Source: Pilaira anomala (lineage: Eukaryota > Mucoromycota > Mucoromycetes > Mucorales > Mucoraceae). Taken from it: DNA of 64,000 nt. The stretch spans positions 496,001 to 560,000 of the forward strand of contig JAIXMQ010000002.1 in assembly GCA_025716855.1 (NCBI GenBank), read 5' to 3'. This document shows positions 34,203-45,896 of the stretch, in pieces. Positions within the stretch are counted from its first letter, which is position 1, and each line of letters begins with the position of its first letter. The notes under the pieces were generated by a model. That model worked only from the letters and a program-made list of their open reading frames with translations, was not told where the DNA came from and did no database searches. The position numbers were made by a program, and so were the translations under genes.

Positions 34203-35764
34203 CAGAACAAAGCCTTGCGTGATTCAACAAATATCAATTCATTAGATAACAATGCCAAACATCCTTCAGTAATAATACAAGTCAATGAGCCAGACGAAGG
34301 CGAAGACAAAGGCGAAGAAGATGAAGAAGAGGATGAAGGAGAACAAGATGAAGACGAAGGCCAACAAGACGGAGATGAAGACGAAGAACAAGATGAAGAA
34401 GAACAAGATGAAGAGGGTACTGAAATTACCTAACTAAAGATATTTACCACTCATCACTGTTTTCATTCACAGGTATTCGTGGACGACTTATGGAATCATT
34501 GACAAATAAGTTAAATAGAAAACCTTATAATCCTATCACTTATACCGCCAAAAACAAACATAATCTTGCTCACTTACTATTACAAGAGGCATCGGATATC
34601 AGGAGTTCTGGAAACTAACCGTTTCTTCCACCATCAATTTCATGCATCCTATTTTCGAAACTCGACTTTCTAAACTGTTTACTGAGCAACAACTGGACAT
34701 AATGAAGGATCAGATGAATGATCAAAAGAAAGCATTTCAAAACATTGAGATATCCGAATTGATTGATTCGTTGTTCGATTCCCTGCTACTCTACCAATTG
34801 GAGTAAGTGAAAACCCAAAGTAAATGAGTCTACATCTTATTAACAATTTCATATGTTCATTTAGCCCTAACACTAATAGAGCTATTGATTTCATTGATGG
34901 AGAGAAATATAAGGAAAAAAATAAACAGTCTGAACGATACAAACTATTGAAGCTTATCTGGATAGTGTAAGTAAAATAGATTTTGATGTAAGTGTCAAAG
35001 GTCAACTTTAAATAACCAGGCATGTTGCATTTTTTAGAATAAATAACTTTGAAAGATTAAGAGTCCCAAATGCAACAGAAACTTTGTTCTCATCAAGTTT
35101 TGAAATGCTGCTCAGTATTATGTTTCAAGGCGACAACATCTTCATAGAATCTGGTGAAATTGTCTCGGATGCTACTTCGCGTTCTGCTGCTACTAATAAT
35201 CGCTCCACCTCTGATTTCGGCCGCAGAATAGATGTACTAGTTCATAATTTTTGCTATGGTGTTCGCAATGAATACTGTTGTATTGAATTTAAGAGACAAG
35301 ACGCTAAGACGAGACTCTTAACATGCCAACAATCGAAATCTATCCGTATCAATGGCGCCATCCTGAATGATATGATAGCCAAAACAAATGTAGATGATAT
35401 TTACTTGATTTATATGGATTTTTGGGGTAACGATGGATATATCGCTGGCATGAAACTCTTTGAGAATGTACACCTTGTTGACCAAATCAGCTCTATTCAT
35501 TTTCCTGTTCACCTTATCGAACTCGAAGATTTTCGCTCCACCATTAAATACTTGTATCAATGGCGTCAACATATATTACATCAAAGTCGAAAGCTAACCC
35601 TTGGTGTCTTCAAAGAGAAGCGTAAGTACGAGACAGTTGACGTCAGCCGCCCATCCACTCCTATATGCCTCAGCTCTGAAAGAGTACCCGTAAGTGAGCC
35701 ATTAAATATGTATTACTCCCCCCCCCCAATAAAACCAAAAAAGCTAAAGGCAATTAATGGTTAA
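34203..35764 (+). pseudogene. Transposon-associated PD-(D/E)XK-like protein gene, frameshifted
   Basis: A multi-exon plus-strand gene in the same inverted-repeat unit as the Harbinger remnant. An acidic Glu/Asp/Gln-rich exon (34215-34413) splices via GTACTG to an exon starting near 34472 (GIRGRLMESLTNKLN). A frameshift near 34598 moves into the frame EFWKLTVSSTINFMHPIF. Two ordinary introns then lead to the last exon (from about 35037), which holds GRRIDVLV and, about 17 residues on, CCIEFKR. Asp followed by Glu-x-Lys is the core of PD-(D/E)XK nuclease folds. The C-terminal half continues with YLIYMDFWG and a basic, Ser/Pro-rich tail. Without the single frameshift the gene would be open. The nuclease reading is inference from the motif. 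Confidence 0.5.
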
Positions 35765-36169
35765 TGATTCTGTCCCATGTGCTGTACCAACCCTTTTACC
35801 TTTATCTGATACCACAACTATTCATATGCATACATTGTTACAAATAAACACGGCGCTAAACCATTTTCATGCTTAATATAATAAATAATAAAAAAAGTGT
35901 CGAAAATCAGCCTTGTTTAAAAGTGGAAACAGAGATCTATACTTCCTTCTTGAGCTCTGATATTAAAGTATATCCACGTATGTAATATTTGTAGAGTAGT
36001 CGGAGCAAACGTATTAAACGATTTTGGTTAGTACCGATGTCCCTCATCAATGTTATTTCTAAATCTTGTGTTTAAACCCTTCACCTTTTTTTTTAAAAAA
36101 TCTTAAACTGTGCAGTAAAATATATTAAGTTTTTATTGTATATTGTTATTGTATTCTAAACACTGTCGA

Positions 36170-36437
36170 GCATTTGCAGAACTTCATTCGGCATTCTTCA
36201 ACTGTTTTCCTAAATGCTTAAATAAAGAACCTTTGTAATTGATTTGACCAGAAATCGGCCAACTTATTTGTAAAAAAAACGGTTAATTTATTCTCAAAAA
36301 GCTGGTCAAATTAACTTCAAACATCTGGTCAAACTAGCCCTATCTTTCTGGGTAATTTAACCTCACACAGGCGAGCAATTTTTTAAAAAAAAAATGGGAG
36401 GAGTTTTCAAAAAATCGGTAAATTGAGAGTAGAAGCA
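36170..36437. repeat. Right arm of the inverted repeat
   Basis: Plus-strand copy of the same Tc1-type 3' end. It opens with the last transposase codons (FAELHSAFFNCFPKCLNK, then stop at about 36238). The TGGTCAAA-type sites follow and it ends near GAGAGTAGAAGC. It is in frame here, while the left arm carries a 1-bp insertion in the same codons. Confidence 0.85.
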
Positions 36438-37132
36438 CAGTATTAACCAAGTTTGCCTGCCTTCCTTAAACACTTTCTTTAGGTCTTTTAACCCATTTTT
36501 TTGAGCCGTTCAATTGGAAATACCGTTATCTAAGAGATCAGGCTTCATAGTATTGAAAAACTTAATTTTATTCATTCGTAGATATGTAAAAGCTTTTATT
36601 ACAAACCTTTCTCTGCAGTTTAACTGTATTTGTAATCTCCTCCATGTTTGTGTCCAAGTTTAAGTAAGACACCTGCTAACTTCTTAGTTTTTATACATTA
36701 ATTACTTAGTTTCCTGACCTTACCTTGTTTTTTTTTAGTCAGATTTCTTTTTTCTCAGATATTGCACCTTATTCTGGAAGCATTCATATAACCACTTTAG
36801 GAAATAACTAGCATACCCTGTGGAATAAATTTTCGGTTACATTGTTACATGTTTTGGGGATATATAAAAAAAAAACGCTCATTTTGGGAATTCTGAAAGC
36901 ATTACTGCAAATTGATAGATAAATGTAGTGGTTACCCAACAAAGACTGTTACTTGGTTTCAAACCATTTGCTTTCATCTATATAGCCAATCGTTTTTTAG
37001 CGACTAATTTCAACCAACCAAAGTGAAAAAAGAGTAATACCAACAGGGTAACACGAAGGGATATTGACAAAATATAAAATCCCACTCAATTTCTTAGTTT
37101 CTTTTATTTTTCTTTTTAGAAAAAGTAACAAG
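36438..37132. other. Intergenic upstream of the cyclophilin gene
   Basis: The first 160 bp hold a further degraded transposase-like piece on the minus strand (KFFNTMKPDLLDNG). The rest is AT-rich promoter sequence with a TATATAG near 36979. No gene. Confidence 0.45.
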
Positions 37133-37927
37133 ATGTCCCGTTTCAACTTTACAGCACTTCTTTTAACTGTGCTTATTGCACTTAGTACTTTCAGCTATGT
37201 CTCTGCCACAGTTGGACCTCTCATCACAGATAAGGGTAAGAAAAAAAAAAAAAAGTCGCGTTTCAAACGTTAAAATCCGTTTATTTTATTTTTTTAGTCT
37301 ATTTTGACATCAAGCAAGGTGATAAGGATCTTGGTCGTATTACCATTGGTTTATATGGTAAGACAGTTCCCAAGACTGTTGAAAACTTCAAGACTTTAGC
37401 TACTGGTGAAAAGGGTTTTGGTTATAAGGGCTCCAAATTCCATCGTGTCATTCAAAACTTTATGATTCAAGGTGGTGATTTCACTAAAGGTAACGGTACA
37501 GGTGGAAAGTCTATTTGGGGTGACAAGTTCAAGGATGAAAACTTCAAGTTGAGACATACTGGTCCTGTAAGTATATAAATACACATATATAGAGATAGTT
37601 TACTGAATTAAATTCAAATATAGGGTGTTCTTTCTATGGCTAATGCTGGTCCTGATACTAACGGTTCTCAATTCTTCATTACCACTGTCAAGACTGCTTG
37701 GTTAGATGGTAAGCACGTCGTTTTTGGTAAGGTTATTGAAGGTATGGATGTTGTTTCAAAGATTGAAAAGACTCCCAAGGGGTAAGTTTCCATATGCGCA
37801 ACAATGACAGAGAATTAGTGCCTAATTTTTTACTTTGAATAGATACGGTGATAAGCCCAAGGAAGATATTGTCATTGCTGACTCAGGTGTTTTACCCGTT
37901 GATGTTATCGAACATGCTGAATTATAA
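37133..37927 (+). CDS. PPIB: ER peptidyl-prolyl cis-trans isomerase, cyclophilin B type
   Basis: Four exons: 37133-37235, 37298-37566, 37624-37781 and 37843-37927; product about 204 aa. The ATG at 37133 opens a signal peptide ([25 protein letters not shown]). The cyclophilin domain follows with [29 protein letters not shown] (catalytic Arg region), [17 protein letters not shown] and [12 protein letters not shown]. The protein ends in HAEL, a variant of the HDEL/KDEL retrieval signal, so it should stay in the ER lumen and assist folding of secretory proteins. All catalytic and cyclosporin-contact blocks appear intact. The intron after the signal-peptide exon begins with an A-rich stretch. Confidence 0.95.
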
Positions 37928-38082
37928 ATAAAATCGTTTTTTTTTGCAAAGTATTTGTCATACTTTGTCTACGTACACCATAACTCATGACGTAAAAAAA
38001 AATGCACTTTATAAACTTTTTTATTTTTTTGTTCTTTTGATTTCTTTTTTTTTTCTTTGTTACAAATAAAGTATAAAAAAAA

Positions 38083-41000
38083 ATGTCTAATATGAATGTT
38101 GATTCAGAACAAGTTATTGACGAAGGTTTATACTCTCGTCAACTGTAAGTAATGATACTTGTTTAAAATAGTTTGAGTACTTATCACGCGTCTTTTTTTT
38201 TTATGATTAGTTATGTCTTGGGCCATGACGCTATGAAGAAGATGAGTAATGCTCATGTTTTAGTTGTTGGTTTGAAGGGACTTGGTGTTGAAATTGGTAA
38301 GATTGAAAGTCTAATAGATAATAAAACTTCTCTAATCGTATGTTTATATAATAGCCAAGAATGTGGTTTTAGCTGGTGTCAAGAGTGTCACTCTTTGGGA
38401 CCCCACACCTGTTGAAATCTCTGATTTATCAGCACAGGTAAAAACAATAAATACATTTGTGGTAACAGAAACTGATAAATGTATATAGTTTTACTTGACA
38501 GAAAATGATATTGGTCAACCTCGCGCTAAGGTGACTCAACCTAAATTGGCTGAATTGAATCAATATGTTCCTGTTAAACTTTTCGAAGGTGAATTAATTG
38601 AGGAAGAATTGAAAAAATACAAAGTTGTTGTTATTACTGAAATGCCTTTATCAAAGCAATTGGCTATTTCTGAGATTTGTCATGCTCATAATATTCATTT
38701 TATCTCTACTGAAGTTCGTGGTCTCTTTGGGTATGTTTTTTTTTTATATATTTGGTTTCATTATGTATGGTTTCATTATGTATACTAATATTATTGTATT
38801 TTATATAGTCGTATCTTTAATGACTTTGGATCTAAATTTGAAGTCATTGATACCACCGGTGAAGAAGCTTTACATGGTATGATTGCCAATGTCTCTAAGG
38901 TAACATATATATATATATATATATAAATATTTAGTCTGGATAAAAACTAATACAAATTTTAGGAAGAAGAAGGTATTGTTACTTGTTTAGATGAAGTTCG
39001 TCACGGTTTAGAGGATGGTGATTACGTTACATTTAAAGAAGTACAAGGCATGACTGAACTCAATGATATCGAACCCCGCAAAGTTAAAGTATTTGGACCT
39101 TACAGTTTCAGTATTGGTGATACATCCAAGTTTGGAGAATATACCAACGGAGGCCTTTTCACTCAAGTCAAGGTACCCAAATATGTCGATTTTAAATCAT
39201 TCAATGAATCTTTAACTCAACCCGAGTTCTTGATTTCTGATTTCGCTAAATTTGATCGTCCTATGCAATTACATCTTGCTTTCCAAGCTTTATCTACCTT
39301 TGTTGAAAAGCACGGTCGTTATCCTAAGCCTAGGAATGAAGCAGATGCTACTGAAGTCTTTGAACAAACTCAAGCTTTACTTGCAACTGTAGACGAAAAA
39401 CCTGAATTGGATGAAAAGTTGGTAAAGGAATTAGCATATCAATCTGCTGGTGAGTTATCTCCTATGGTCGCTGTACTTGGTGGTTTAGCTGCTCAAGAAG
39501 TCTTGAAGGCTGTCAGTGGTAAATTTAACCCTATTCATCAATACATGTACTTTGATGCACTTGAAGCTCTTCCTGAAAGTGTTCCCTTGACTGAAGAATT
39601 GTGTGCTCCTATCGGATCTCGTTATGATGGTCAAATTGCTGTTTTTGGTAAGGCCTTCCAAGAGAAAATTGCAAACACTAACGAGTTCCTTGTTGGTGCT
39701 GGTGCCATTGGTTGCGAAATGCTCAAGAACTGGGCCATGATGGGTTTAGGTAGTGGTCCTAAGGGTCACTTAACTATTACTGATATGGATACCATTGAAA
39801 AGAGTAATTTGAACAGACAATTCTTGTTTAGATCCACTGATGTTGGTGTAAGTATTATATATTTTTTTTGTGAAACGAAAAAAAAAATGCTTTCATGCAA
39901 TTTTAACATTATTTTATAGAAATTGAAATCCGATTGTGCTTCTGCTGCTGCTATCAAGATGAACCCTGATTTGTCAAATCATATCACTATTCATCAAGAG
40001 CGTGTTGGCCCTGACACCGAGAGTAAGCAAAAGAAAAGAAAAGAAAAAACAATTATCTAATCTTTCTTTCTTTTTTTTAAAAAAATAGACATTTATGATG
40101 ATGATTTTTTTGAATCTTTAGACGGTGTTACTAACGCTCTTGATAACGTTGAAGCTCGTAAATATATGGATAGAAGATGTGTATATTATCGTAAACCTCT
40201 TTTGGAATCTGGTACTCTCGGTACTAAGGGTAACACACAAGTCATTATTCCCTTCTTGACTGAATCCTACTCTTCATCTCAAGATCCCCCAGAGAAATCT
40301 ATTCCTATCTGTACACTCAAAAATTTCCCTAATGCTATTGAACATACTATTCAATGGGCTCGTGATTTATTTGAAGGATACTTTAAGCAACCCGCAGATA
40401 ATGTCAACTTGTATTTAACTCAACCCAGCTTCGTTGAAGCTACCTTGAAGCAAGGTGGTACTGCTAAGGAAACACTTGAAACTGTTTCTAATTATTTGAC
40501 TACGGACAAACCCAATGACTTTGCAGATTGCGTTGCATGGGCCCGTTTAAAGTTTGAAGATTTGTTTAGTAACACCATTCGTCAATTGTTGTTCAACTTC
40601 CCTCCTGATGCGGTTACATCTACTGGTCAGCTCTTTTGGTCTGCAGGTAAACGTGCACCTACTCCACTTACTTTTGATGTCAATAACCGTGCTCATCTTG
40701 ATTTCATTATTGATGCTGCCAACTTGCATGCATTCAACTATGGTATCAAGGAAGAGACAAATGTTGATTATTTCCGTAAGGAACTTGATCGTATCATTGT
40801 TCCTGAATTCAAGCCCAAGGAAGGTGTCAAGATTCAAGTACAAGAAAATGAAAATGTTGATAATGATGATGGAAATGATAGTGTAGATGATATTATTGCT
40901 AAATTGCCCTCTCCTGCAGACTTAGGTAACTTCCGTTTACATCCTGCCGAATTTGAAAAGGATGATGATTCCAACCATCATATTGATTTCATTACTGCTG

Positions 41001-41569
41001 CATCCAACTTGCGTGCCATGAATTACGGTATTACTCCTGCTGATCGTTATAAGACCAAGTTTATCGCAGGTAAAATTATTCCCGCTATTGCTACAACTAC
41101 TGCTATGGTAACTGGTCTTGTCTGTCTTGAACTTTACAAGATCATTGATGGTAAGAAAGATTTGGAAAAATATAAGAATGGTTTTGTCAACTTGGCTTTA
41201 CCTTTCTTTGGTTTCTCTGAACCTATCGCTATGCCAGAACTTGAATACAATGGTATTAAGTTTAGTTTATGGGATCGTTTTGATATTGATAAAGATATTA
41301 CTTTGCAAGAATTCATTGATTATTTCCAAAATGAACATAAATTGGAAGTAACCATGGTTTCATCTGGCGTTTCTATGCTCTATTCTTTCTTCATGAATAA
41401 GAAGAAGGCAGCTGAAAGATTAAATATGAAATTATCCAAGGTCGTTGAAACCGTTTCCAAGAAACCTATTCCTCCTTATGTCAAGTCTATCATCTTTGAA
41501 ATCTGTGTCAATGATGCTGATGACGAAGATGTTGATGTTCCTTATGTTAGAGTCAAGATCAGAGATTAA
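38083..41569 (+). CDS. UBA1: Ubiquitin-activating enzyme E1
   Basis: Eight exons: 38083-38144, 38211-38296, 38355-38437, 38489-38730, 38809-38899, 38963-39847, 39920-40022 and 40089-41569; product about 1010 aa (yeast Uba1 is 1024). The protein starts with [14 protein letters not shown] (inactive adenylation half). The active adenylation domain has [18 protein letters not shown] (nucleotide loop) and [17 protein letters not shown]. The catalytic Cys is in PICTLKNFP near residue 592. The C-terminal ubiquitin-fold domain ends in YVRVKIRD. It activates ubiquitin with ATP and passes it to E2 enzymes. The last intron ends T8A7TAG, a T/A palindrome at the splice site. Most of the gene lies in two long exons; introns cluster at the 5' end. 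Confidence 0.97.
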
Positions 41570-41650
41570 ATTTATTAAATAAATCATACACTTTTTTTTT
41601 GACATTTAGTTCTAAGCCCAGTTTTTTTTTTTTTTTTTTTTTTCGGTACA

Positions 41651-41658
41651 TATAAAAT
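41651..41658 (+). promoter_or_regulatory. TATA box candidate for the 94-aa membrane protein gene
   Basis: TATAAAAT 82 bp upstream of the ATG at 41733, followed by long T/C tracts up to the start codon. It lies right after a T-run that follows the UBA1 stop, so the two genes are very close. Confidence 0.45.
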
Positions 41659-41732
41659 AGTGAGGGTTTGTTGCACTACAACTGTATTTTTCTATCTTTT
41701 TTTTTTTCTTTTTTTTTTTTACTATTACAATA

Positions 41733-42017
41733 ATGTCAACGAACGGAGGAGGATTTTCTATGTTCCCTTATCAATACGTTAGCTCACGAGTGATCGCAGC
41801 AGCAGCAGCAGCAGCCACCACTTCTTCTACACCTACATTACTACAATCACCCTCTTACTTTGGAAGTATTGTCGTTCAATTTACAAGACAAGTCATGAGG
41901 CCTAAAGTTATTTTACCTATGCTTTTTGTCATTGTCCTTTTATTTGATCTCGACGACGCATTTGATTTAGATGACGATTTTTTTTTTCAGGAAGAAAATG
42001 AACAAGATCAAGAATAA
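41733..42017 (+). CDS. Small single-pass membrane protein, 94 aa
   Basis: An intronless frame with a good context (TACAATAATG). The N-terminus is Ser/Ala-rich with an eight-residue IAAAAAAA run encoded by GCA repeats. A Thr/Ser linker follows, then a hydrophobic segment VILPMLFVIVLLF (about residues 62-74) preceded by positive residues (RQVMRPK). The tail is acidic (DLDDAFDLDDDFFFQEENEQDQE). The arrangement suggests a membrane protein with a basic face before and an acidic tail after the helix. No family is recognised. The TATA box and leader upstream support expression. Confidence 0.5.
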   Translation: MSTNGGGFSMFPYQYVSSRVIAAAAAAATTSSTPTLLQSPSYFGSIVVQFTRQVMRPKVILPMLFVIVLLFDLDDAFDLDDDFFFQEENEQDQE

Positions 42018-42074
42018 CGAAGAAAAAAGAAACTCGTTTCTTGCATACCATTAAAAATGATTGGGTAATCTTTG

Positions 42075-42111
<37 letters not shown>

Positions 42112-42943
42112 CGCACCGTCGATTGTTGTATAGAATCTGTACATACAACATAATTTAAATTTAAAAAACAAACAACAAATTGTTGTTGTTTTTTAATATA
42201 TATCAGAATAGAATAGGTTATTCTTTTCATCAAAATAAAAATAAACAATCATTCTTTCTTTTACATATTTCTCTCAGGACAAGACAATATCTGCATAGTA
42301 TATATGATCATGCTTAAGATATCATCTTTGTTCTATATATTAGTGCAAAAGAGCTGATTTAAAACACTAGATTCCGGGATCAATAACGTTTTTAATGCAA
42401 CATAAGTTTCCGTTATTATAAAGGTCTCGAACTTTCTTTAAGATGACACAAAAGTCGTGTACTCATGTGATTCTGTCATGTTCAGTAATTTACTATGTGC
42501 ACTATAATACCAGAGTATATATGTGCATGTTGTTCTGCTAACTATATCATCCACTCGATATGTAACCAAGTTGACTTCATATGTATCCAAGTTTATCCCG
42601 TAACCAGATTCGACTTATACCCAATTCGATTTGTGTCCATTATCTACCTATACTTAATATTCACAAATAATGTCAAAATCTGACTTACAGTTATAAGGGC
42701 TAAACAGTTGAAAGAAGATCCATTGAGCTAAAAAAAATATATATATTTCGTCAATGACAGCTTCGTCATAGTGTCGTAAAAAATAAGAAAATACGGAGTC
42801 GGATTGGCGTAAAAAATATATTTCAGTTTCAGTTTTAAAAAAATCGAAATAAAAATGTTGTCATAGCTCTTGAAGATCCTTTTTTTTTTTTTATCGTTTT
42901 TATCCTTTTCTTAATATTTAAAGTAAAAAAAATAAAATAAAAA
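42018..42943. other. Intergenic region
   Basis: Contains a CA then TA dinucleotide run (about 42075-42111) and AT-rich sequence. No supported gene. The last 60 bp are the T-rich and A-rich leader of the next gene. Confidence 0.5.
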
Positions 42944-43666
42944 ATGTTTGCAATCAATAGAAGTATCCCTAGACAACGCTATGTTGCACTGGTAAACAGA
43001 AAGATGAATGCTCCTATTGTTAATCAGATACAACTACAACAACGTCCATTGTCCATGTGGAAACTCATACCCAAAGTTATTCTTGCCACAACAAATAAAT
43101 CCCATCGCAAGTATATTGTAGGTGCGCTTGGTGCAGCCTCTGTCTTGAGCAGTTTCATGGGTCCAGCTGTATGGGTTGTAGCAGGCGGTGCTGCTTCTAT
43201 TTTCTCATGGCGTTTAATTCGTAAAACTCAAAGCTGGTGGGAATTTTTAGCACCTGTCATCAGCAAAGGTAAAGACATTCCTTCCATCACCCAGGCTTTA
43301 TTATCTCAAATCGGTACACATCGTGCTGCTGAAATGGTTCGCGTGGATGCCATCAAGGAACTCAAGCATTTCTTTGAAAGTACAAAACAAGGTAAAGATA
43401 TGTTACGGGCTTTTGGACTGGATCATTTCAGTGATCTTGTATGGGAAGACGTACATCGCTCCGAAAGTACAAAGCTGGATGGTACTGATAAGCATCAAAT
43501 CAAGGTTAACTTTTGGTTGGAGGACCAAGCTTCAAGAGGACCTCAAGGTGGAGGCTGTGAAGTATCTGCTTCTGCCACTGTGAGTGGAAAAGGAAAAATT
43601 AATATGGATCAAATCAAGTTGAGTTCTCCTGGCTGGCACAAAGATGAGGTCATCCCATTGACCTAA
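42944..43666 (+). CDS. Hypothetical mitochondrial-type protein, 240 aa
   Basis: An intronless frame. The first 45 residues are basic, with no acidic residues (MFAINRSIPRQRYVALVNRK), as in a mitochondrial presequence. A Gly/Ala-rich hydrophobic hairpin follows at about 57-86 (YIVGALGAASVLSSFMG and WVVAGGAASIFSW). The remaining 150 residues are soluble and mixed alpha/beta, with a final beta-like segment (GGGCEVSASATVSGKG). It looks like an inner-membrane-anchored protein facing one compartment with a folded C-domain. The family is not recognised. Confidence 0.65.
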   Translation: MFAINRSIPRQRYVALVNRKMNAPIVNQIQLQQRPLSMWKLIPKVILATTNKSHRKYIVGALGAASVLSSFMGPAVWVVAGGAASIFSWRLIRKTQSWWEFLAPVISKGKDIPSITQALLSQIGTHRAAEMVRVDAIKELKHFFESTKQGKDMLRAFGLDHFSDLVWEDVHRSESTKLDGTDKHQIKVNFWLEDQASRGPQGGGCEVSASATVSGKGKINMDQIKLSSPGWHKDEVIPLT

Positions 43667-44335
43667 TGTAAATTTGCAATAATATCCTTGAAACAAAGGT
43701 CTTTTTGTATATAAATAAGTGTAGTTATAAAATAAAATTCCAACCTTTCCTTAAATTACTTGTCATTTGCTATTTTACATTTCATGGGTATGGATTTGAT
43801 CTGGAACACCAGAACTATGCATGCAAGTAGAATTAACTCTAATAGTAACCAATCACCCTCTTCCATTCATAGTTACAATTTTATGTAATTGCCTGTATAT
43901 GTAAAACTCAAAAATACGCTGTCCTGTTTAGACCATTAAAAATTAATTACATATCTGAAGCCCCGCCTGGCAGCAGGACGCGAAAGATGTTGCCACTAAA
44001 CTCTCTGTTGAGAACGAATATACATGTAATATCCTAATATAATGACGCATACTCTGGCATACTTTAGGCATTTTCTAATGAGTTTGTCCAGACAGTGAAA
44101 TACCCATATATTATATAATCGTGTGCTAAATTTGAAGAATTTTAAAAATTCTCTGCATTATAATTGACATACCTCCTGTAAAAATGGACCGAATAGCACA
44201 ACTACCTATTATGGAATCTAAGGAGCAACTAGTCAACTACACACAGACAATCGCAGACACATTTTATAAGTCATAACGGTAATATATTTAGCATTAACAA
44301 CAATTGACGTAAAATCTCGTGAACCGTACCTTTTT

Positions 44336-44406
<71 letters not shown>

Positions 44407-45009
44407 CAGTAGCATGTAATATATTAGGTCATGTAAGGCTATATAGTTTCCTAAAAACATATCCAGTTAACAGTTGAAATCCTATTTTGAAGTATTCCTC
44501 TATTGGTTTTAGTTTAATTATAGTTTTTGCTTTCAGAAAGGATCATTAAATAAAATGAACGATATTTTAAATGCCATTTAATAAATTGGCAACAGTCAAA
44601 CATATATCTATTTAAATGGCTATTAGAGCAGGAGCTATTCGTTAAGATTATTAAAGCATTTGAATAATCAGACTCTTACTTATATCAGACAAAACTGTTT
44701 GTTAACCAACATATATTATGCCATGCTTCTCGAAGCTGTCCATTTTTTTTTTATATACAATCTCAAATAAGAGATTAAAGCAATAATGAGAAAAGAAAAT
44801 TTATTTTTTTATTCGAAGAAAAAATATGTGATTAAATAAACTTGTTTATGATGTAATATATCGTACGCCAAAACGTTTTATTGTTTCAAAAAATTTAAAA
44901 AACGTCAGTCTTCTCCTGGAGAGAAGGTATAAAGGAGATGCAAATTGATTTCCATCATAATTCAATGGCTAAAAGCAATAATATTCTCAAAAATGGTTTT
45001 CAATCCGGT
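43667..45009. other. Intergenic region with a long A run
   Basis: No supported gene. An uninterrupted A run of about 66 covers 44340-44405, preceded by a short T run (a T/A palindrome). The rest is AT-rich without repeats. Confidence 0.5.
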
Positions 45010-45264
45010 TCTCCTCAATGATTATGGCTCTTCCTTTTCAACATAAAGCACAGAGTTATACACTTTACATTAGGAATTACAGCAGCTTCGTCTTCCTTGG
45101 CTACTTGTAGATCCCATTCTCTTTGAGTTACACCGAGTAAAAATTGTAATTTCACCGATGGTAGGATCAAATGATTCAATTCCTAGTGCTCTAAAAAAAA
45201 ATTTTTCTTTAGCATGGAGCTCCTCGGGTTGCTTTATTTGCTCTTTTGGCCGGCGATCTTTCAA
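45010..45264 (-). pseudogene. Gene fragment with frameshift
   Basis: Minus-strand coding-like sequence: ELHAKEKFFFRALGIESF, then DPTIGEITIF. After a shift of frame it continues VTQREWDLQVAKEDEAAVIP to a stop. Both parts have good amino-acid composition but are in different frames and have no start, so this is probably the relic of a conserved gene. The family is not recognised. Confidence 0.35.
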
Positions 45265-45896
45265 CTAGAGTATTAAGTCTGGTTTTTTCTACATATAGAT
45301 CGAATTTTAAACTTTACTAGAATAAAGTTATTTTGAAGCAAAATAGTACTAAGATTGAAGGCCTTTTTGCTCGTTTCTAATATGGGCTATATACGATGAA
45401 AAATTGATTCAATTGAGATATTTTATCATATCAAGTAAAAAAAAAAAGAAAATTTTTCATTTCTTTAAAAAGCAAGATAACGTTTATAGTGTAACTAACG
45501 CCAAGATTGGAAAGTATTACAAAAGAAGTGGGACACTCCCAACAAAGCCTATTAATAGAGAACTCTCTATATTTTAGTTAGTTAACGTTATTCCCGAGAT
45601 TTATGTCGTCTGGTAGTATATGTGAATAAATTTTGCATTAAAATCATACTTTTTTCCCACTACCAGTTATATTTATATGTAAAAATGATATTTATTTATT
45701 TATTTTTTTTGGGAGGGGGAAATGAATTTATGAAAAAAAGGGGTAAAGTGTATAGTTATATAAGCAGGAAAAAAAAAAAATAGTAAAAAGATTAAAATAT
45801 GTCATAGTATAAAATAATAATAAAAAAGATGTGTGAGTGAGAGAAAAAAATAATATATACATGTATATAAAAAAAATAAATGCAGATTTAAGCTTA
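45265..45896. other. Intergenic, 3' flank of the Ser-rich membrane protein gene
   Basis: AT-rich, A-runs near 45770-45780. Nothing recognisable. Confidence 0.45.

Larger units (their letters stand above)
30665..36437. mobile_element. 5.8-kb unit bounded by inverted Tc1-type ends
   Basis: The two 240-265 bp inverted arms enclose the 172-bp repeats, the Harbinger remnant (-) and the PD-(D/E)XK-like gene (+). The right arm starts with the end of a Tc1-type transposase (NCFPKCLNKEPL, stop). It could be a composite element mobilised by Tc1 ends, or two independent insertions in opposite orientation around other decayed elements. The lack of a visible target duplication favours neither. Confidence 0.45.

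Noticed and set aside
44340..44405. A66 run as the tail of a retroposed gene
   Set aside because: The sequence upstream contains no coding-like or element-like segment and there is no target duplication; it is followed on both sides by ordinary intergenic DNA.
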